The notes under the pieces are model-generated. The model was given only the letters and a program-made list of their open reading frames with translations, had not been told where the DNA came from and made no database searches. DNA of 64,000 nt, from the NCBI GenBank assembly GCA_015039465.1, contig MU130575.1:166868-230867 (forward strand), in the 5' to 3' direction. Position numbers and translations under genes: made by a program. Below, piece after piece: positions 49,133 through 61,428 of this stretch (position 1 is the stretch's first letter; each line of letters begins with the position of its first letter). The DNA is from Phlegmacium glaucopus (lineage: Eukaryota; Basidiomycota; Agaricomycetes; Agaricales; Cortinariaceae).

Positions 49133-49494
49133 TTACAGCTGCCTGCAAAATGCTAGGCCGTTTCGAAAATTTCTGTGTGCGCCTTTGTTTGGTGCAAATA
49201 CACTTTTTGAGTAGATCCGTAGTAGATATGACGAATTGGAGCCAATGTGGAGCAATCCATCGGGATCTGAAGACTGTTGCAAGCATGGTTGCCGGGGTTA
49301 CAGACGTTGACCACTGTATATATTACTATGACATAGTTATTGTATTCGATGAGGGAGGCCGCAAGCGAGAAGGGGAGCGCGGAGCTGAAATGGCAATCGC
49401 ATCATCACTCCCACACTGTACCAAAAGCAGGTGTTTACACACGGGCGCGCACAGAAATTTTCGAAACGGCCTAGCATTTTGCAGGCAGCTGTAA
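49133..49494. mobile_element. MITE with terminal inverted repeats of about 51 bp
   Basis: A 362-bp element. The ends TTACAGCTGCCTGCAAAATG (49,133 onward) and the complement at 49,444-49,494 match over about 51 bp with one mismatch. The interior has no coding capacity. The flanks (TTAA on the left, CAGC on the right) do not show a clear direct repeat, so the class is unresolved. Confidence 0.85.
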
Positions 49495-50749
49495 CAGCAA
49501 GAACTTTCTCTGGCCTATACACATGTGTATGGAAGTCATATATTTATGACCTTCCTTTCAATAAATTGATGCTCCCCAACCTGGATTACTTCTGGTATTC
49601 AGTATTCACATCAAACTATGGTGCCCATAAGGGATCTTGATAAGCATTCCAGGGTTTAGAACTTCGGCCAGAGAGGCCGGCAGGTTTAAAAAAATCTTTT
49701 TTAGTCATTATATGTATATGTATTACAGAGGGACAAGCGCGTGTAAAGAGGCCAACATTTAACTTTTCGTTGCCCTGGATTCGACGCTGAAGCCGACAAG
49801 AGAAGCTGATTGTGCTGGAAATTGATGTTATCACGACATAGAGTATTTTGGGACTCTCGTGCGCGGCCGTGCCATTTTTAGTATACTTAGCGGTCAAAGG
49901 ATATTGAGCTCGATTTTTGCAATAGTCGGCGATTCTTGCCGTGTTCTTCGAGCACACAATTATTCAACGTTTGAACGTTGTAAAATTTTTGATGTTTGAC
50001 AGAAAAAGTCTTTCAGTAATCGTAATGGAACATCGAAGCTATTAAGTGTCAATGGCAACTTAATCGTGCAATAATCGCCCTACTTTGACCGCTACTATGG
50101 TAATACATGACTGATGCGAAACGAGAATGCATGCATAAATCCCTATCTGTCTGACGTCGGTCCCGTCTCCAGCCATGCGTTCATGATTAGGGCATGACTG
50201 TGCATTATGAGAATTTCAACTACATCAGTATGTGGCCGGGCCAAAAAAAAAACAGCGGCCAAAAAAAACTTCAGAGCCCCACTTGGGCGTGCCAAATGCG
50301 ACGCATCACGCACTACCCAAAACGAATCCACAGTAGTAACTGACACCGTGGCCCGGCGATATCTGCAAATAACCAGATCAAGTAGCAAACGCATGTTGTC
50401 ACGACCACCGTAGATGCGAGCTCAAATGCGTCAACTTTGTGCATGCCTATTGTTAGTACATCATTGTGTCACACACGTGTTACGTGCATGGCTTTCGTAA
50501 ATAATGGCTGGCCATGTCCGGATTCTGGCCGAATAACAACGCCTTTTCCTCATGCAAACATTCATCATGCCTTAATTCATTGTTTCAACAACAATATAAT
50601 ATGAAGGTTCTTAGGACATATTATTGTCACGTTTTGGAGCTATATAACTGGACTTCTTCTTTTTCGCTTGATTGTAATTTCTTCCCTTCTTTCCTTGCCT
50701 TGCTCCACTCACTTTAATACATTCCCCGGACTGATTGTCCACTTAAAAC
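49495..50749. other. Intergenic stretch upstream of chitinase gene
   Basis: No gene is seen. Two A-runs lie near 50,244-50,269. The right part is the chitinase promoter. Confidence 0.5.
50639..50648 (+). promoter_or_regulatory. TATA-like box of chitinase gene
   Basis: GCTATATAAC, about 105 bp upstream of the ATG at 50,750, followed by a pyrimidine-rich leader, as in many basidiomycete promoters. Confidence 0.5.
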
Positions 50750-52564
50750 ATGCGTTCCAATCTATTTGTGACATCGCTGCTGGCGGCTATCAACCTGCTT
50801 TCCATCATTGCTGCACCCTCTTGTGGTCTTGTTCCGCCGAAATCTTCCCTGACCCAAAGCCCGCCTGATACTTCCTCTTCGTCGACAGAAGGTGTGCTTG
50901 CTACTGGTTGGTACGCTGGTTGGCTTGGGACACAATTACCCCCAAGTCAGATTTCCTGGACGAAATACAGTGCTTTGACATTTGCTTTCGCGTTAGTAGT
51001 TTCTTCCCATAGTTCAATGGCTAGTTTTCTCATTTAAAACCTCTCTCGCAGTGTCACAACACCCGACACATCTGTGCTATCTCTTGATACAGCAAGTGCG
51101 GCCTTGTTGCCCACCTTTGTTTCAGAAGCACACGCTAATGTAAGTTGGTCTTTTAACTCTCGCAACATGTAATCAATTCTGATAGTGGAACCATGATGAT
51201 GATAGGGAGTTAACGCAACCCTTTCCATTGGCGGCTGGTCTGGTTCCCTGTATTTCTCCACTGCTGTATCCCCACAAAATCGGTCGACCTTTGTAAAAAC
51301 TGTAGTGAATCTTGTAAATAAATACAACCTTGATGGCATCGATTTCGAGTACGCTTCAATCATCTCTTTCCATCGACCTCTTCTGACACGATGACTGATC
51401 TTTCTTGATTGACAGTTGGGAATACCCCAATCACCAAGGAATCGGCTGTAACACGATTTCTCCGGATGACTCTGCCAATTTCCTTGCCTTCTTACAGGAT
51501 TTGAGGAAAGATCCTGTTGGTGCCCGGATTACCTTGTCAGCTGCAGTGGGTATAACCCCGTTCGCTGGACCTGATGGAACGCCCATGACGGATGTATCGG
51601 GCTTTGCCGCTGTGTTAGATCACATTGGTGGGTTGCGCTTTCTTTCAACTCTATGGCCCGCCTGATTAATCCCATCTCCGTCCATTGTAGCCATCATGAA
51701 CTACGATGTTTGGGGTTCATGGTCTGCTAGTGTTGGCCCCAACGCTCCTCTAAACGATACTTGTGCATCCACTAAAGCTGGTTCTGCGGTGTCCGCGGTA
51801 AATGCCTGGACAGCTGCCAAATTCCCTGCTTCCCAGGTGACTTACATGATTTCCTTTTTTTGAAGTGTATAGAGCGCTCATGTTTAATTTCTCTACATAG
51901 ATTGCTCTTGGTGTTGCAGCTTACGGACATAGCTTCCATGTAGCCACTACCGCCGCTGTCGACAACACATTAACCCTTGTCCCGTATCCTCCTTTCGACA
52001 AAAGCCAACAACCTTTGGGCGATAGCGATGTCCCAGGTGCACCCCCAAGTAAGAAATCCTCTTTGTACAATAACCTGAATAATGATGCTGAACGGAAATC
52101 GACACACAGCTAATGATGAGTGTGGAAATTCCGTTGGAGTTGGCGGCACATTCAATTTCAAAAGTATGATCACCGATGGTTTCCTCAATGCCACTGGAGG
52201 CGCAGCCGATGGAATATATTACCGATTCGATGACTGCAGCAAAACTGTACGTGTCTGCGTATTTTCTCTCATTTAAACCAGTTATTCAAAGAGTGGTGTG
52301 TTCATAGCCTTACGTCTACAACTTCACTTCTCAAGTTATGATCTCGTACGACGATGCAACTAGTTTTGGTACGGATGCTTGCTTTTTTGTGCATGTCCGT
52401 CTATCTGATGTTAATTTCTTTTTCTTTGATTAGCTGACAAAGGGAAGTTTATCGTCGACCAAAATCTAGCAGGCTTTGCCATGTGGCAAATCGCGGGAGA
52501 TTCAAATGATATTCTCGTCTCTGCTATCAGCGATGCGATGGGCATTGCTCAAGAGTGTTCTTGA
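50750..52564 (+). CDS. Secreted GH18 chitinase
   Basis: Hydrolyses beta-1,4 bonds of chitin outside the cell or in the wall. Nine exons (50,750-50,991; 51,052-51,139; 51,206-51,348; 51,416-51,627; 51,691-51,836; 51,901-52,048; 52,110-52,246; 52,308-52,368; 52,434-52,564) give 435 aa. A signal peptide occupies residues 1-25 or so (NLFVTSLLAAINLLSIIAAP), followed by a short Ser/Thr linker. The GH18 barrel has SIGGW and the catalytic motif DGIDFDWEYP, split by the exon 3/4 intron; unspliced reading falsely suggests DFE. Further blocks are MNYDVWGSW, AAYGHSF and FAMWQIAGD. No carbohydrate-binding module or GPI signal is evident. A TATA-like box lies about 105 bp upstream. It is probably active. 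Confidence 0.93.
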
Positions 52565-53083
52565 TCGATCAGTTTTTTTTCTTTAGATTCGTTCCTTTGT
52601 ATATATTCAAGTATGTACTTTTAGAGGGCTGGGAAGTGTTTGCGGGCTTGCCCTTCTCCCATGCTAATTTCCTTGTAGATGTAATCCGTTGTGCGTATCC
52701 TCATTTCCATGTTGTAGTTTTTTTTTTGAATACCTAAGGTAGATGCTTCAATGCAAATATTCATTCGTTTTTATCTCCGTAGAATTCTAGATCTATAATT
52801 GAACATGATGATACAAATCAGGTCCCGACCCCCATGCTCTACCCGAGGTTGAAAGGCTTTGAAATTACCATCTGCATGCATTAAAGTGTCTTGTTGAACG
52901 ACGATTGCGAGACTGGCCCACCCTGCCAACTTTTTTTGCAATGAGTATAGCGTCATCAGTCAATCATTTGTCTGCTTATAAAAAAAGACCATCCTTTTTC
53001 TTGCCTCTTTTAAATAAAAAAATCCCGCCAAAAGGGTTCTTTTTTTTTTACATAAAACTTATTATTTCTTTGGTCTTTTCTTT
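52565..53083. other. 3' flank of chitinase gene and upstream region of next gene
   Basis: T- and A-rich spacer with no gene seen. Confidence 0.5.
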
Positions 53084-53800
53084 ATGGCTATGCGATCTCA
53101 GCTCACTACGACTCTCCTATTTGTTCTCATCTTCACTTTGGTTTTGGCAACCGCGATCCAGCTGGCTGACCGACCCACGGCGTCAAGGCAAACACTCACT
53201 CGTTCTCCATATCTCACTCAATTTTCGGAACGTGATCCCTGGATTTCTCGTCATGCTAGGTTAAGCCGCGCGTTTTTGAAGCAAAGAAGACGGTTGGAAT
53301 CGTTTTCTAGATGGGTTTGGGATTTAGTGGTTGTGCCAGAAGTCAAACCCCTTAGGTATGGACTCGTTCTCGCTCCTCGCTATTATTTGTTTCCTTAAAC
53401 GTGTTTATAAGAGAGGATATATTCCATTTACGTCTACTAGAAGACGCTGTGTTTCTATCTGCAAGCGATGTCGAACCACTTTCAGGTGGATCAGAGCTGG
53501 AACTTGAAAGGCGTGAAGTGGCGGAAGATGGAGACGGAGACGATGACGAGTGTGTACCATCTCTGTGCATTTTATCCTCTGCCCTCAATAACGAATGCTT
53601 TTCGTTTGCTTAGGATCCAGGATATTCTGCGAGTTGTCGAAACAGAGCTTTCAGCGCGGATACCATCGTACGACCTTATTTCTCTGATTTCATATATGCA
53701 GGAGCCTAACATCCTAGAATCCAATCCGCTTAACAGTGAACGGCGACTTGTGATCGAATATCTTCGACTAAAGCTTCTCGACCACGAAGCCTTCACATAA
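53084..53800 (+). CDS. Small membrane-anchored or secreted hypothetical protein
   Basis: Three exons (53,084-53,355, 53,412-53,549, 53,614-53,800) splice in frame to 198 aa. An N-terminal hydrophobic segment (TTLLFVLIFTLVLATAI) looks like a signal peptide or anchor. A basic stretch (FLKQRRRLESFSRW) follows, then an acidic middle (EVAEDGDGDDDE) and a well-formed C-terminus (IQDILRVVETELSARIPSYD). No domain is recognised. The clean splicing supports a real gene. It lies 275 bp upstream of SWC5 in the same direction. Confidence 0.65.
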
Positions 53801-54075
53801 CCCACATTCCTTCCTTCCTTCATTCATTCAAAAGCCTTTTGAATTCCCAAACCCACAAAATGATGAAATTAACGAACATATACCCCATTCCTCCAATCTA
53901 AAGATAAAGCATGTAATTAGAACTATAATTTATTCTATATACCCCAAGTCGTTCATTGAAGACGCCCTGGAATAAAATATGTAGTATACTAGCTAACTGT
54001 TTACTGATGTTACCGCCGACCTCAGTCCGACCTTTCTGACTTGGCATTCATCACTTCGTTACATACCACCCCTCC

Positions 54076-55097
54076 ATGCCCTTTCCTTGCTTGAAGAATA
54101 ATGTTGAAGATCAATCGGATTCCGAAAACGACGAAGACTACGTTCCTCCTCAAGGTGTGAACAACCATACTTCGGCTTTGCTTTTCTGTATCATTATGCT
54201 CATGATTTTGTACTCTAGAATCTGAATCTGAACCATCAGATAACGAAGATAACCAAAATGAAGCTGTAGACCAACAAGGAGTGATCACAGACCCAGAAGA
54301 GAAAAAACGGCGAGTGGTTTTAAATAATTTACTTCTTTTGTGTGGCAGCGATTATTGAAACTTCACGGAAACGCGTCCGGAACCATTTAGCGCCCGTGAA
54401 GCTCTTTGGTCTAACTTTCAAGCATCTGTATCCAATGCTGCTTCATCTTCATCCTCAATGGCGGCCATTCAAGAACCGAGAAACGTGAAAATTGAGCGGA
54501 GGTATCGTTTTGCTGGAGAAGAAGTTGTGTGAGTACAATGTTCTTTGTGTTCTATGCTTGAATTTTATTTTGTTTACGACCTGTTTCATTTGCAGTGAGG
54601 TCGTCGAAGTCCCTGAGGACTCGCCAGAAGCAAAGAAGTGGCCTTTGTGGAAAGAAAGTCTTACAGAGTCATCAACTGAGGCAGAGGTCTCGTCCTTGCC
54701 GCTCGTTCCGGCGCCTTCAATACTGGTTACAGCGCCTTCCAACCCATCCTCACCTCCCGCTCAAATGTCAAGTCCAACGATACCATTGGAACCAGCATCC
54801 ACTTCAGTATCTACGAAGCCACCACTAAGAAAGCCTGGACCTCGCAAACCAAAAACATCTTTGACTCCCCTACCCGGTCCCTCCTCCAAGTCAAAGAAGC
54901 TTTCAACACTGGACAAATCAGCAATGGATTGGCAAGCTCATGTACACGCCGAACAACATTCAGGTCTCAAAGATGAACTCGAGGCTAATCGTAAAACGGG
55001 TGGATATCTAGAAAAGGTCCAGTTCCTGAAACGTGTCGAGGAGCGGAAGGATGAAACGCTTGAGGTTTTGAAAAGTAACAAACGTCGTAAACTATAA
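54076..55097 (+). CDS. SWC5: SWR1-complex subunit SWC5 (BCNT/CFDP1 family)
   Basis: A subunit of the chromatin remodeller that deposits histone H2A.Z. Proposed exons 54,076-54,154, 54,219-54,339, 54,391-54,528 and 54,596-55,097 give 279 aa. The N-terminus is acidic (SDSENDEDYVPP, EPSDNEDNQNEA). It continues through REALWSNFQASV and YRFAGEEVVEVVEV to a C-terminal BCNT domain (KLSTLDKSAMDWQAHVHAEQ, GYLEKVQFLKRVEERK). Intron 2 (54,340-54,390, 51 nt) is the only canonical solution I found that keeps frame, and it leaves a stretch (VVLNNLLLLF) unlike the rest of the protein. Exon 2/3 structure is therefore uncertain. The C-terminal assignment is secure. Confidence 0.85.
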
Positions 55098-55749
55098 GTG
55101 GGTATTTAACCCTTTTTTTTTATAATAAAATATTTTTGTCTCCTGTCATCTTTTCGGCGATTTATTCCTCCCTCGCACAAGTGGATCTTATTTGAGTGGA
55201 AGTAACTCATCGTGCCATCCTGGGACTCTTTTATATTTGTATAGGTTATATTTCAAGCTAATACAGCGGTGTCGCTTTGTCTCCAAGTATTGTTGGCTAT
55301 TCATCGAAGCATTTTTGTAGCTCCTTCCACAGTTCCATGGCTATTATTGCCTTACTGCTTCTGAAACCTCAGTGGCTTCCCGAATGAGCACTACACCAAG
55401 GCTCAATCAACGGTATCTCAAGTATCTGAGTCTTCGTTGAACAGTGATCGATGATCGATGATCCCTGATCTACATTTGCGTTGCAGTACAAAAATTCTTC
55501 AGAGCTCAAGCAGTGTTTGATCAGGAGATGGCATGAAGGTACTTACCGGACTACTTATGAAATGTTGTTGGTTATATACTTTTAATCCTCTCTACCCAAA
55601 GTTTCATCCCAACGATCCCCAACGATCCCCAGTAATATTTTAAATTGCTGGGAAACGGCAGTAGAAATATTTGCCGCTGGAGCCAATTCAGTCTGGGCTG
55701 TCTCTTGACATGATTGACTCTTCGATCTTCGGAGGTTGGTCCTGGATTT
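55098..55749. other. Spacer downstream of SWC5
   Basis: No gene is seen. A short GATCGATGATC-type repeat lies near 55,445-55,465. Confidence 0.4.
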
Positions 55750-56825
55750 GGGTGTCCTTGACGTCTGGTCCAGCGATGATGGTTAGGCGTTGAACAGTGA
55801 AACAGGGATCATGTTATCACAAACCGTGTTTCGTGGAGTGGTTTTTCTGATTCTACATGGTTCTCAGCGGAGAGTTCCTTGAGAGCTTCGGGATCGTTGA
55901 TGGTAATCCAAGTTCTATACGCAAGAATGATAAGGAAGAAATAGAGAGGCTAGGAACAGAAGATATACCTTGCCAGGCATGAAGTTGTATTCCGTCAATC
56001 GTATGACCACGTCTTCGGAACCATCATCCAGTCAGTTTGTCGAAGTCGGCATCGGCAAGTTGAATAGGGGTCTTTTCGTGGGGTACTTTTAATGATGCAA
56101 GGCATCAGTTTACACCTTCAATGAATCAGGAGAGAGAAGGAAAACAGACCTTCAAGTATCCAAACAGTGACAACATCTGTTTTTCCATTTCGGATATTCA
56201 TTTAAGATCTTGATCCGTTTGTTGCGTCGTGTCTCGCAACCTGACAACCAAAAGAATGTTATACAGTGGAATAACGATCGGTATGAGAAATGCCATACCA
56301 TGAGAGCCTCCTTGAGTCGTTTATGTTTCTCGTAACAGACATTCAACTCTGCCCTCTCCCCCTTACCTAACACAGCTATTTCCAGTTGTTGTTATGCGTC
56401 AACAAGGCAGTTTTGGTCGAGTTGTGATAGTTGCATCTAGTTGTTTTGGATTTGCACCAGTGAGCTCTGTCCTGGAGACTGGAGTTTTCTGAGTTTGGCT
56501 TGAAGCTTTAGAAAGAAAGATCGCAATTCAGTGCGACATTCTTCGAGGTCTCGCATGAGTTTTGCGTAGTCTACTACTAATCGGGCTTCCAGAACGCGGA
56601 ACTTTTGCGCGTAAATCTTGGAGTTCTTGATCATCGCGTGCAATCTGAGAATGTAATAGAGATAGTCAGTCAAGGATCAAAATTCTATTGATTTACGTAC
56701 CACTGAGAGGGGTGAGAGACCACGAAAGGGATGTTTGCACTCAGAGGTAGAGAGGCGAGTTTTGTCCGATGGCCAAGCCTACACTCGATAGTGTTTTGAC
56801 TGGTGATCATGATGCTGCCGCATTA
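55750..56825 (-). pseudogene. Remnant of a coiled-coil protein gene
   Basis: Minus-strand coding traces occur in a consistent order: a start-like piece near 56,810 (MITSQNTIECRLGHRTKL), a Lys/Glu-rich helical part near 56,640-56,440 (LEECRTELRSFFLKLQAKL), another near 56,370-56,300 (YEKHKRLKEALM), and a terminal part near 56,010-55,820 (EDVVIRLTEYNFMPGK, then WITINDPEALKELS after an intron). Stops and frame changes separate them. I do not recognise the family. Confidence 0.4.
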
Positions 56826-57038
56826 CAGGATACGGAGGAAACACTGAATAGAAGATTGTCGTGGACCAAGTGGTGCCGGAACAGGTGACACGAGTGGACT
56901 GGATGCATACAATGTATCATAGATACAATTTGTACTCCGTCTGGATATACATAGTTAACATCCCTGCTTATGTAATAGAGCGCCTCTTTCTTATCGATTG
57001 TCATCACCACAACTCACTATAGCTCACTGTCCGACGAT

Positions 57039-60000
57039 ATGAAGCGCATTTATAGGAAATTTGTCAAGTCCAAGGAACCAAAATATATATCTCCGACCAA
57101 CCATGCTCTGGGTTCAAGCCCTGAACCAGCAACTGACTCCATGCCATTCGTTCCCGCTAGTGCTGCGGCTGCAAGCGCACAAGTTATTCAAGGCGCTGGG
57201 GTTACTGTGAGCGTTAAACTTCACCCATCGTATCCTCAAGTATTTAATCATCGTCATCCATCAGACCGCCCATGACCTCCGAGTCTCTACTTCGTTTTCC
57301 GCTTTGGCGACCAATGATCTTGCTCCTGTAAGCGTTCCAGCTAGTGGCGTTAATGTGAGGTGTTCAACTTAGTCCATCACATCCATAATTACTCACTCAT
57401 CGCCATCGATCAGACTACCCATGAACTCCAAGCCTCTGCTTCGGTTTCTGCTTTAGCATTTGCGCCCATAGCCCATCCGAAGGGGGGTTCACCCTCGCCT
57501 GATGCAATAGTGCATGCCAACTTGGGATCCACGAAATCGGAACATAATTCCTCCGTGAGTTGCTTACGCCATGTGTTCTCGGCTTTCGCTGATGATCAGC
57601 AGGCTCAACAATCTGTCTCGGGTCTCTTTGCGAATGCCCAGAATATCCTCATCACTGGCGGCACTTTCGTAAGTCCTTCTCGTAAGTTGTGTATGTGATT
57701 TAGCAATGACCATACATGCAGAACAATTCCATTATTCTCCCTGCCAATCTTGGTGAAAGGCAGATAAAATTTCCTGTAACCGGCTCCAGTCCAATTTTTA
57801 CTGGACGGAAAGATATACTTGATAAACTGGGGAAGATTTTTGTCCATAATAGACTAATTTCAAGGCACATTTGTCTCCTCTGGGGAATGGGAGGGATCGG
57901 AAAGACCCAGATTTGTTTCAAGTTCATAGAAGAAACGTCTGACAGGTAAGAGTTGTTGGAATACCATTCACAACACTGGATTCATTTCTTGTCAGTTTTT
58001 CACATGTGTTCTGGGTTGATGCCTCCTCTCAGGAGAGCATGGGAATGTCTCTCAAGGGCATTTCTAGCCTTCCTGCTGCTCAAGATACTGGTATGGATGG
58101 CTCAGTTGAGTCTGTCCTCCAATGGATATCTTCTCTCCAAGAAGAATGGTTGATTGTGTTTGATAATGCTGATGATCCTCCTCCAGAGATGGTGGCCCAG
58201 TTCATTCCACCAGGTAACAGAGGTAATATTCTGATTACTAGCCGGAATCAATCCATGGGAAGGATTGTATCATCTGAGAACAAAATTGAGATCAAGGAAA
58301 TGGAGGAACTAGATGCCATAACTCTACTTCTCAAGGCTGGCAATTTGGAGCCATTGCCTGAGCATCTACAAGCTGCTAAAGAGATTGTTGCTGCACTTGG
58401 CTGCATTCCTCTTGCCATTGATCATGCTGGTGCTTATATTGAAGCTGGGAAATGTGATATTGATCAATATCTGAGGCACTTCTCAGTACATCATCATGCT
58501 CTCATGTCAGATGCTACATTCACTGGAGCATCAAAGTATAATAAAACAGTGTATGGGACTTGGGATCTTTCTTTTAAAAAGATAAAAAAGAGAGCTAGTG
58601 GATGTTCCAGTGCTGTATATGCACAAGCAGCCCAGGCTGCCATTCTGATTCTTCAAATATGTGCTTTCTATCATCACAGTAACATTTCTAAAGATATATT
58701 TCGGTCTGCTGCTGAGAAGTCTAGGAAATGTGTTGATAGAAAGGTAGCTAAGAAGCTGCTTTGCTTGGACAAAGATGGTCATTGGGATGAGTTCATCTTT
58801 GGACAAGGGATTAGTGTCCTTCTCTCTTTCTCTCTGATGAAAAGAGGGCAATCATCTAAGATGTTGTCTGTTCATCCTCTGGTGCACTACTGGAGCAGGG
58901 AGAGAATGTTAAAATCTGAGCAGAAAAGAATGTGTCAGATGGGAAGCATAATCTTGTCCTGTGCAATTCCATGGGAATTTACAAGTCACGATTATGCACT
59001 GCGTCAGTTGATCTTTCCACACATCAAGGCAAATGAGCTATATGAAAAGCAGATAGGATTGATTAAGCGGTACAATGAGGATAAATGGACTAATTTTGCA
59101 CTAGTAATGAATGAGAATGGGGACTCGGACAATGCAGCACAATTGCAAGTTCAAGTGATGGACATGAAGAAGAAATGGCTTGGTGCAAAACATCCAAACA
59201 CCCTCAACAGCATGACAAATCTAGCAAGCACATACCATCAGCTGGGAAGGTGGAATGAGGCAGAGAAGTTGGTGGTTCAAGTTATGGACATGAGCAAGAA
59301 GCTGCATGGTGTAGAACATCCAAACACCCTCATCAGTATGGCAAATCTAGCAAGCTTATACAGATATCAAGGGAGGTGGAATGAGGCAGAGCAGCTGGAG
59401 GTTCAAGTTATGGACATGAGCAAGAAGCTGCTTGGTGTAGAACATCCAGACACCCTCGACAGTATGGAAAATCTAGCAAGCACATACAGATATCAAGGAA
59501 GATGGAATGATGCAGAGCAGCTGGAGGTTCAAGTTATGGACATGAGCAAGAAGCTGCATGGTGCAGAACATCCAAACACCCTTGACACTATGGAAAATCT
59601 AGTAAAGATATATGGAGGTCAAGGAAGGTGGAATGATGCAGAGCAGCTGGAGGTTCAAGTTGTGGACATGAGGAAGAAGCTGCTTGGTGCAGAACATCCA
59701 AACACCCTCTACAGTATGACAAATCTAGCAAAGACATACGGAGGTCAAGGAAGGTGGAATGATGCAGAGCAGCTGGAGGTTCAAGTTATTGACATGAGGA
59801 AGAAGCTGCATGGTGCAGAACATCCAAACACCCTCTACAGTATGGCAAATCTAGCAAAGACATACAGACGTCAAGGAAGGTGGAATGATGCAGAGCAGCT
59901 GGAGGTTCAAGTTATGGACATGAGCAAGAAGCTGCTTGGTGCAGAACATCCAAACACCCTCAACAGTATGGAAAATCTAGCAAAGACATACAGACGTCAA

Positions 60001-60198
60001 GGAAGGTGGAATGATGCAGAGCAGCTGGAGGTTCAAGTTATGGACATGAGGAAGAAGCTGCTTGGTGCAGAACATCCAAACACCCTCATCAGTATGGAAA
60101 ATCTAGCAAGCACATACAGTCATCAAGGAAGGTGGAATGAGGCAGAGCAGCTGGAACTTGAAGTTAGCAATATAAAGAAGAGGATAAGAAGAGACTGA
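57039..60198 (+). CDS. NLR-type protein, NB-ARC plus TPR repeats (copy 2)
   Basis: Paralogue of the NLR at 15,764-19,113, same strand. Exons 57,039-57,206, 57,265-57,354, 57,414-57,554, 57,603-57,668, 57,722-57,945 and 57,996-60,198 give 963 aa. The basic N-terminus (MKRIYRKFVKSKEPK) is followed by an agaric NLR-like motif (FANAQNILITGGTF). NB-ARC features are P-loop GMGGIGKTQ (about residue 210), LIVFDNAD, GCIPLAIDHAGAY and VHPLVH. From about residue 604 come nine 42-aa TPR units (GRWNDAEQLEVQVMDM) of very high mutual identity. Relative to copy 1 it has one extra N-terminal exon, which looks like a tandem duplicate of its neighbour. Exon 4 follows a CAGCAG (NAGNAG) acceptor, so one Gln may be optional. 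The frame is intact. The role in recognition and cell death is inferred from architecture. Confidence 0.88.
59119..60160 (+). repeat. 126-bp TPR-coding tandem array (NLR copy 2)
   Basis: Nine units; those between 59,370 and 60,110 are nearly identical at the DNA level. Differences concentrate in the codons before the conserved Gln (RY, GG, RR, SH) and in Leu/His alternation (KKLLG or KKLHG). Confidence 0.9.
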
Positions 60199-60451
60199 AA
60201 TGTCCCAATCATTAAAGCATACAAGTGGTTGTTGTACTTATTTTCAATTGCACTTTATTTTGGAACAAAAAATAAAATTCAGCAAAAATCAATGTGAAGG
60301 TGCATATTTTAACAGAAATAGAACACAGTCTTCCTTTTAAGTCTAGAATCTGAAATAAATATGAATCTCTAAAGGTAAAATAAACATTCAGACCATGACC
60401 TACTTAATAATAGTTGGATATTGTTCCAATTGGTTGAAGGTTGATTGATAT

Positions 60452-61428
60452 CATCAGGAAAAATGACTTGTGCCCTAGGCTGTCCTGAAATGTCCTGGGG
60501 TGCCCCAGGCAGCTCAGGGCGCTCAGGTCAAGAGGTCGCCCTGGGGTGCAAGTTACCTATGTATGAAAAGTCTTAGGCTGTCCTGGGGCAACCTGAGGCA
60601 ACCTGAGAGCGTCCTGAGGCAACCTGAGAGCGTCCTGAGGCAACCTGAGAGCGTCCTGAGGCAACCTGAGGCAACCTGAGGCAACCTGAGAGCAACCTGA
60701 GGCAACCTGAGAGCATCCTGAGGCAGCCTTAGTCCCTTTGGATCTGATGCTAGAAAACATATATAAACCAGATATTTGAGTGGTCTCACACAACAGAATA
60801 ATAATAATAATAATAAAATTATATTCAATTATTCTAAACATCATATATAGTACTAGTAATAAAATAATAATAAAATAGTGATACATAAATATACTAGTAT
60901 AATACTGGGGAAGTAGGAAATAAGAAAACAAAATTGTGGGTGGTTTATATATCTTTTGGATGGCGCACAGACCATTGGTCACATGATCACAGATAAGCAT
61001 GATTTCAAGCATATGGTGCTGGGTCAGGGTAGATTACATAAATTCCAAAAAAGGAAATTTTTTAAAGATGGTAGAGAATTGTTTTAGGACCCTGAATATG
61101 TTTAAATTATATTAATAGCAGCTCTCCTTATTGAGAAAACTGCAAAATACTTTTTTGGACGCGGCGGTTAAAGATTTTCTAGCAAAATTCATAAATTCTA
61201 AGGGACTCCCAGGGCCTCCTGATGTGATTTGGTCCAGATGGTCAATGCACCAGGATACACTAAAGGTGTCCTGAGAAAATGGGTGACACTCAAAATTTTA
61301 CCTGTGCTGCTCTAGGATGTCCTGAGGTGTCCTGGGGTGTCCTGGGGTGTCCTGGGATGTCCTGAGTAGTGATGTGATACTAACAAATTACCCAAGGCTA
61401 CCTAGGGCCAAAATCATTTTTCCTGATG
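60452..61428 (-). mobile_element. TIR element (CATCAGGAAAAATGA family), copy 2
   Basis: A 977-bp, non-coding element, inverted relative to copy 1 at 28,797-30,327 and lacking the solo LTR. Both ends are CATCAGGAAAAATGA-type inverted repeats. It contains about a dozen 10-11-bp units (GCAACCTGAG, with GCGTCCTGAG variants) at 60,590-60,725. No clear target duplication. It starts 254 bp after the stop codon of NLR gene 2. Confidence 0.85.

Noticed and set aside
51206..51420. Apparent change of the GH18 catalytic motif to DFEWE
   Set aside because: The Glu comes from reading into the intron. Splicing 51,348 to 51,416 gives the normal DGIDFDWEYP.
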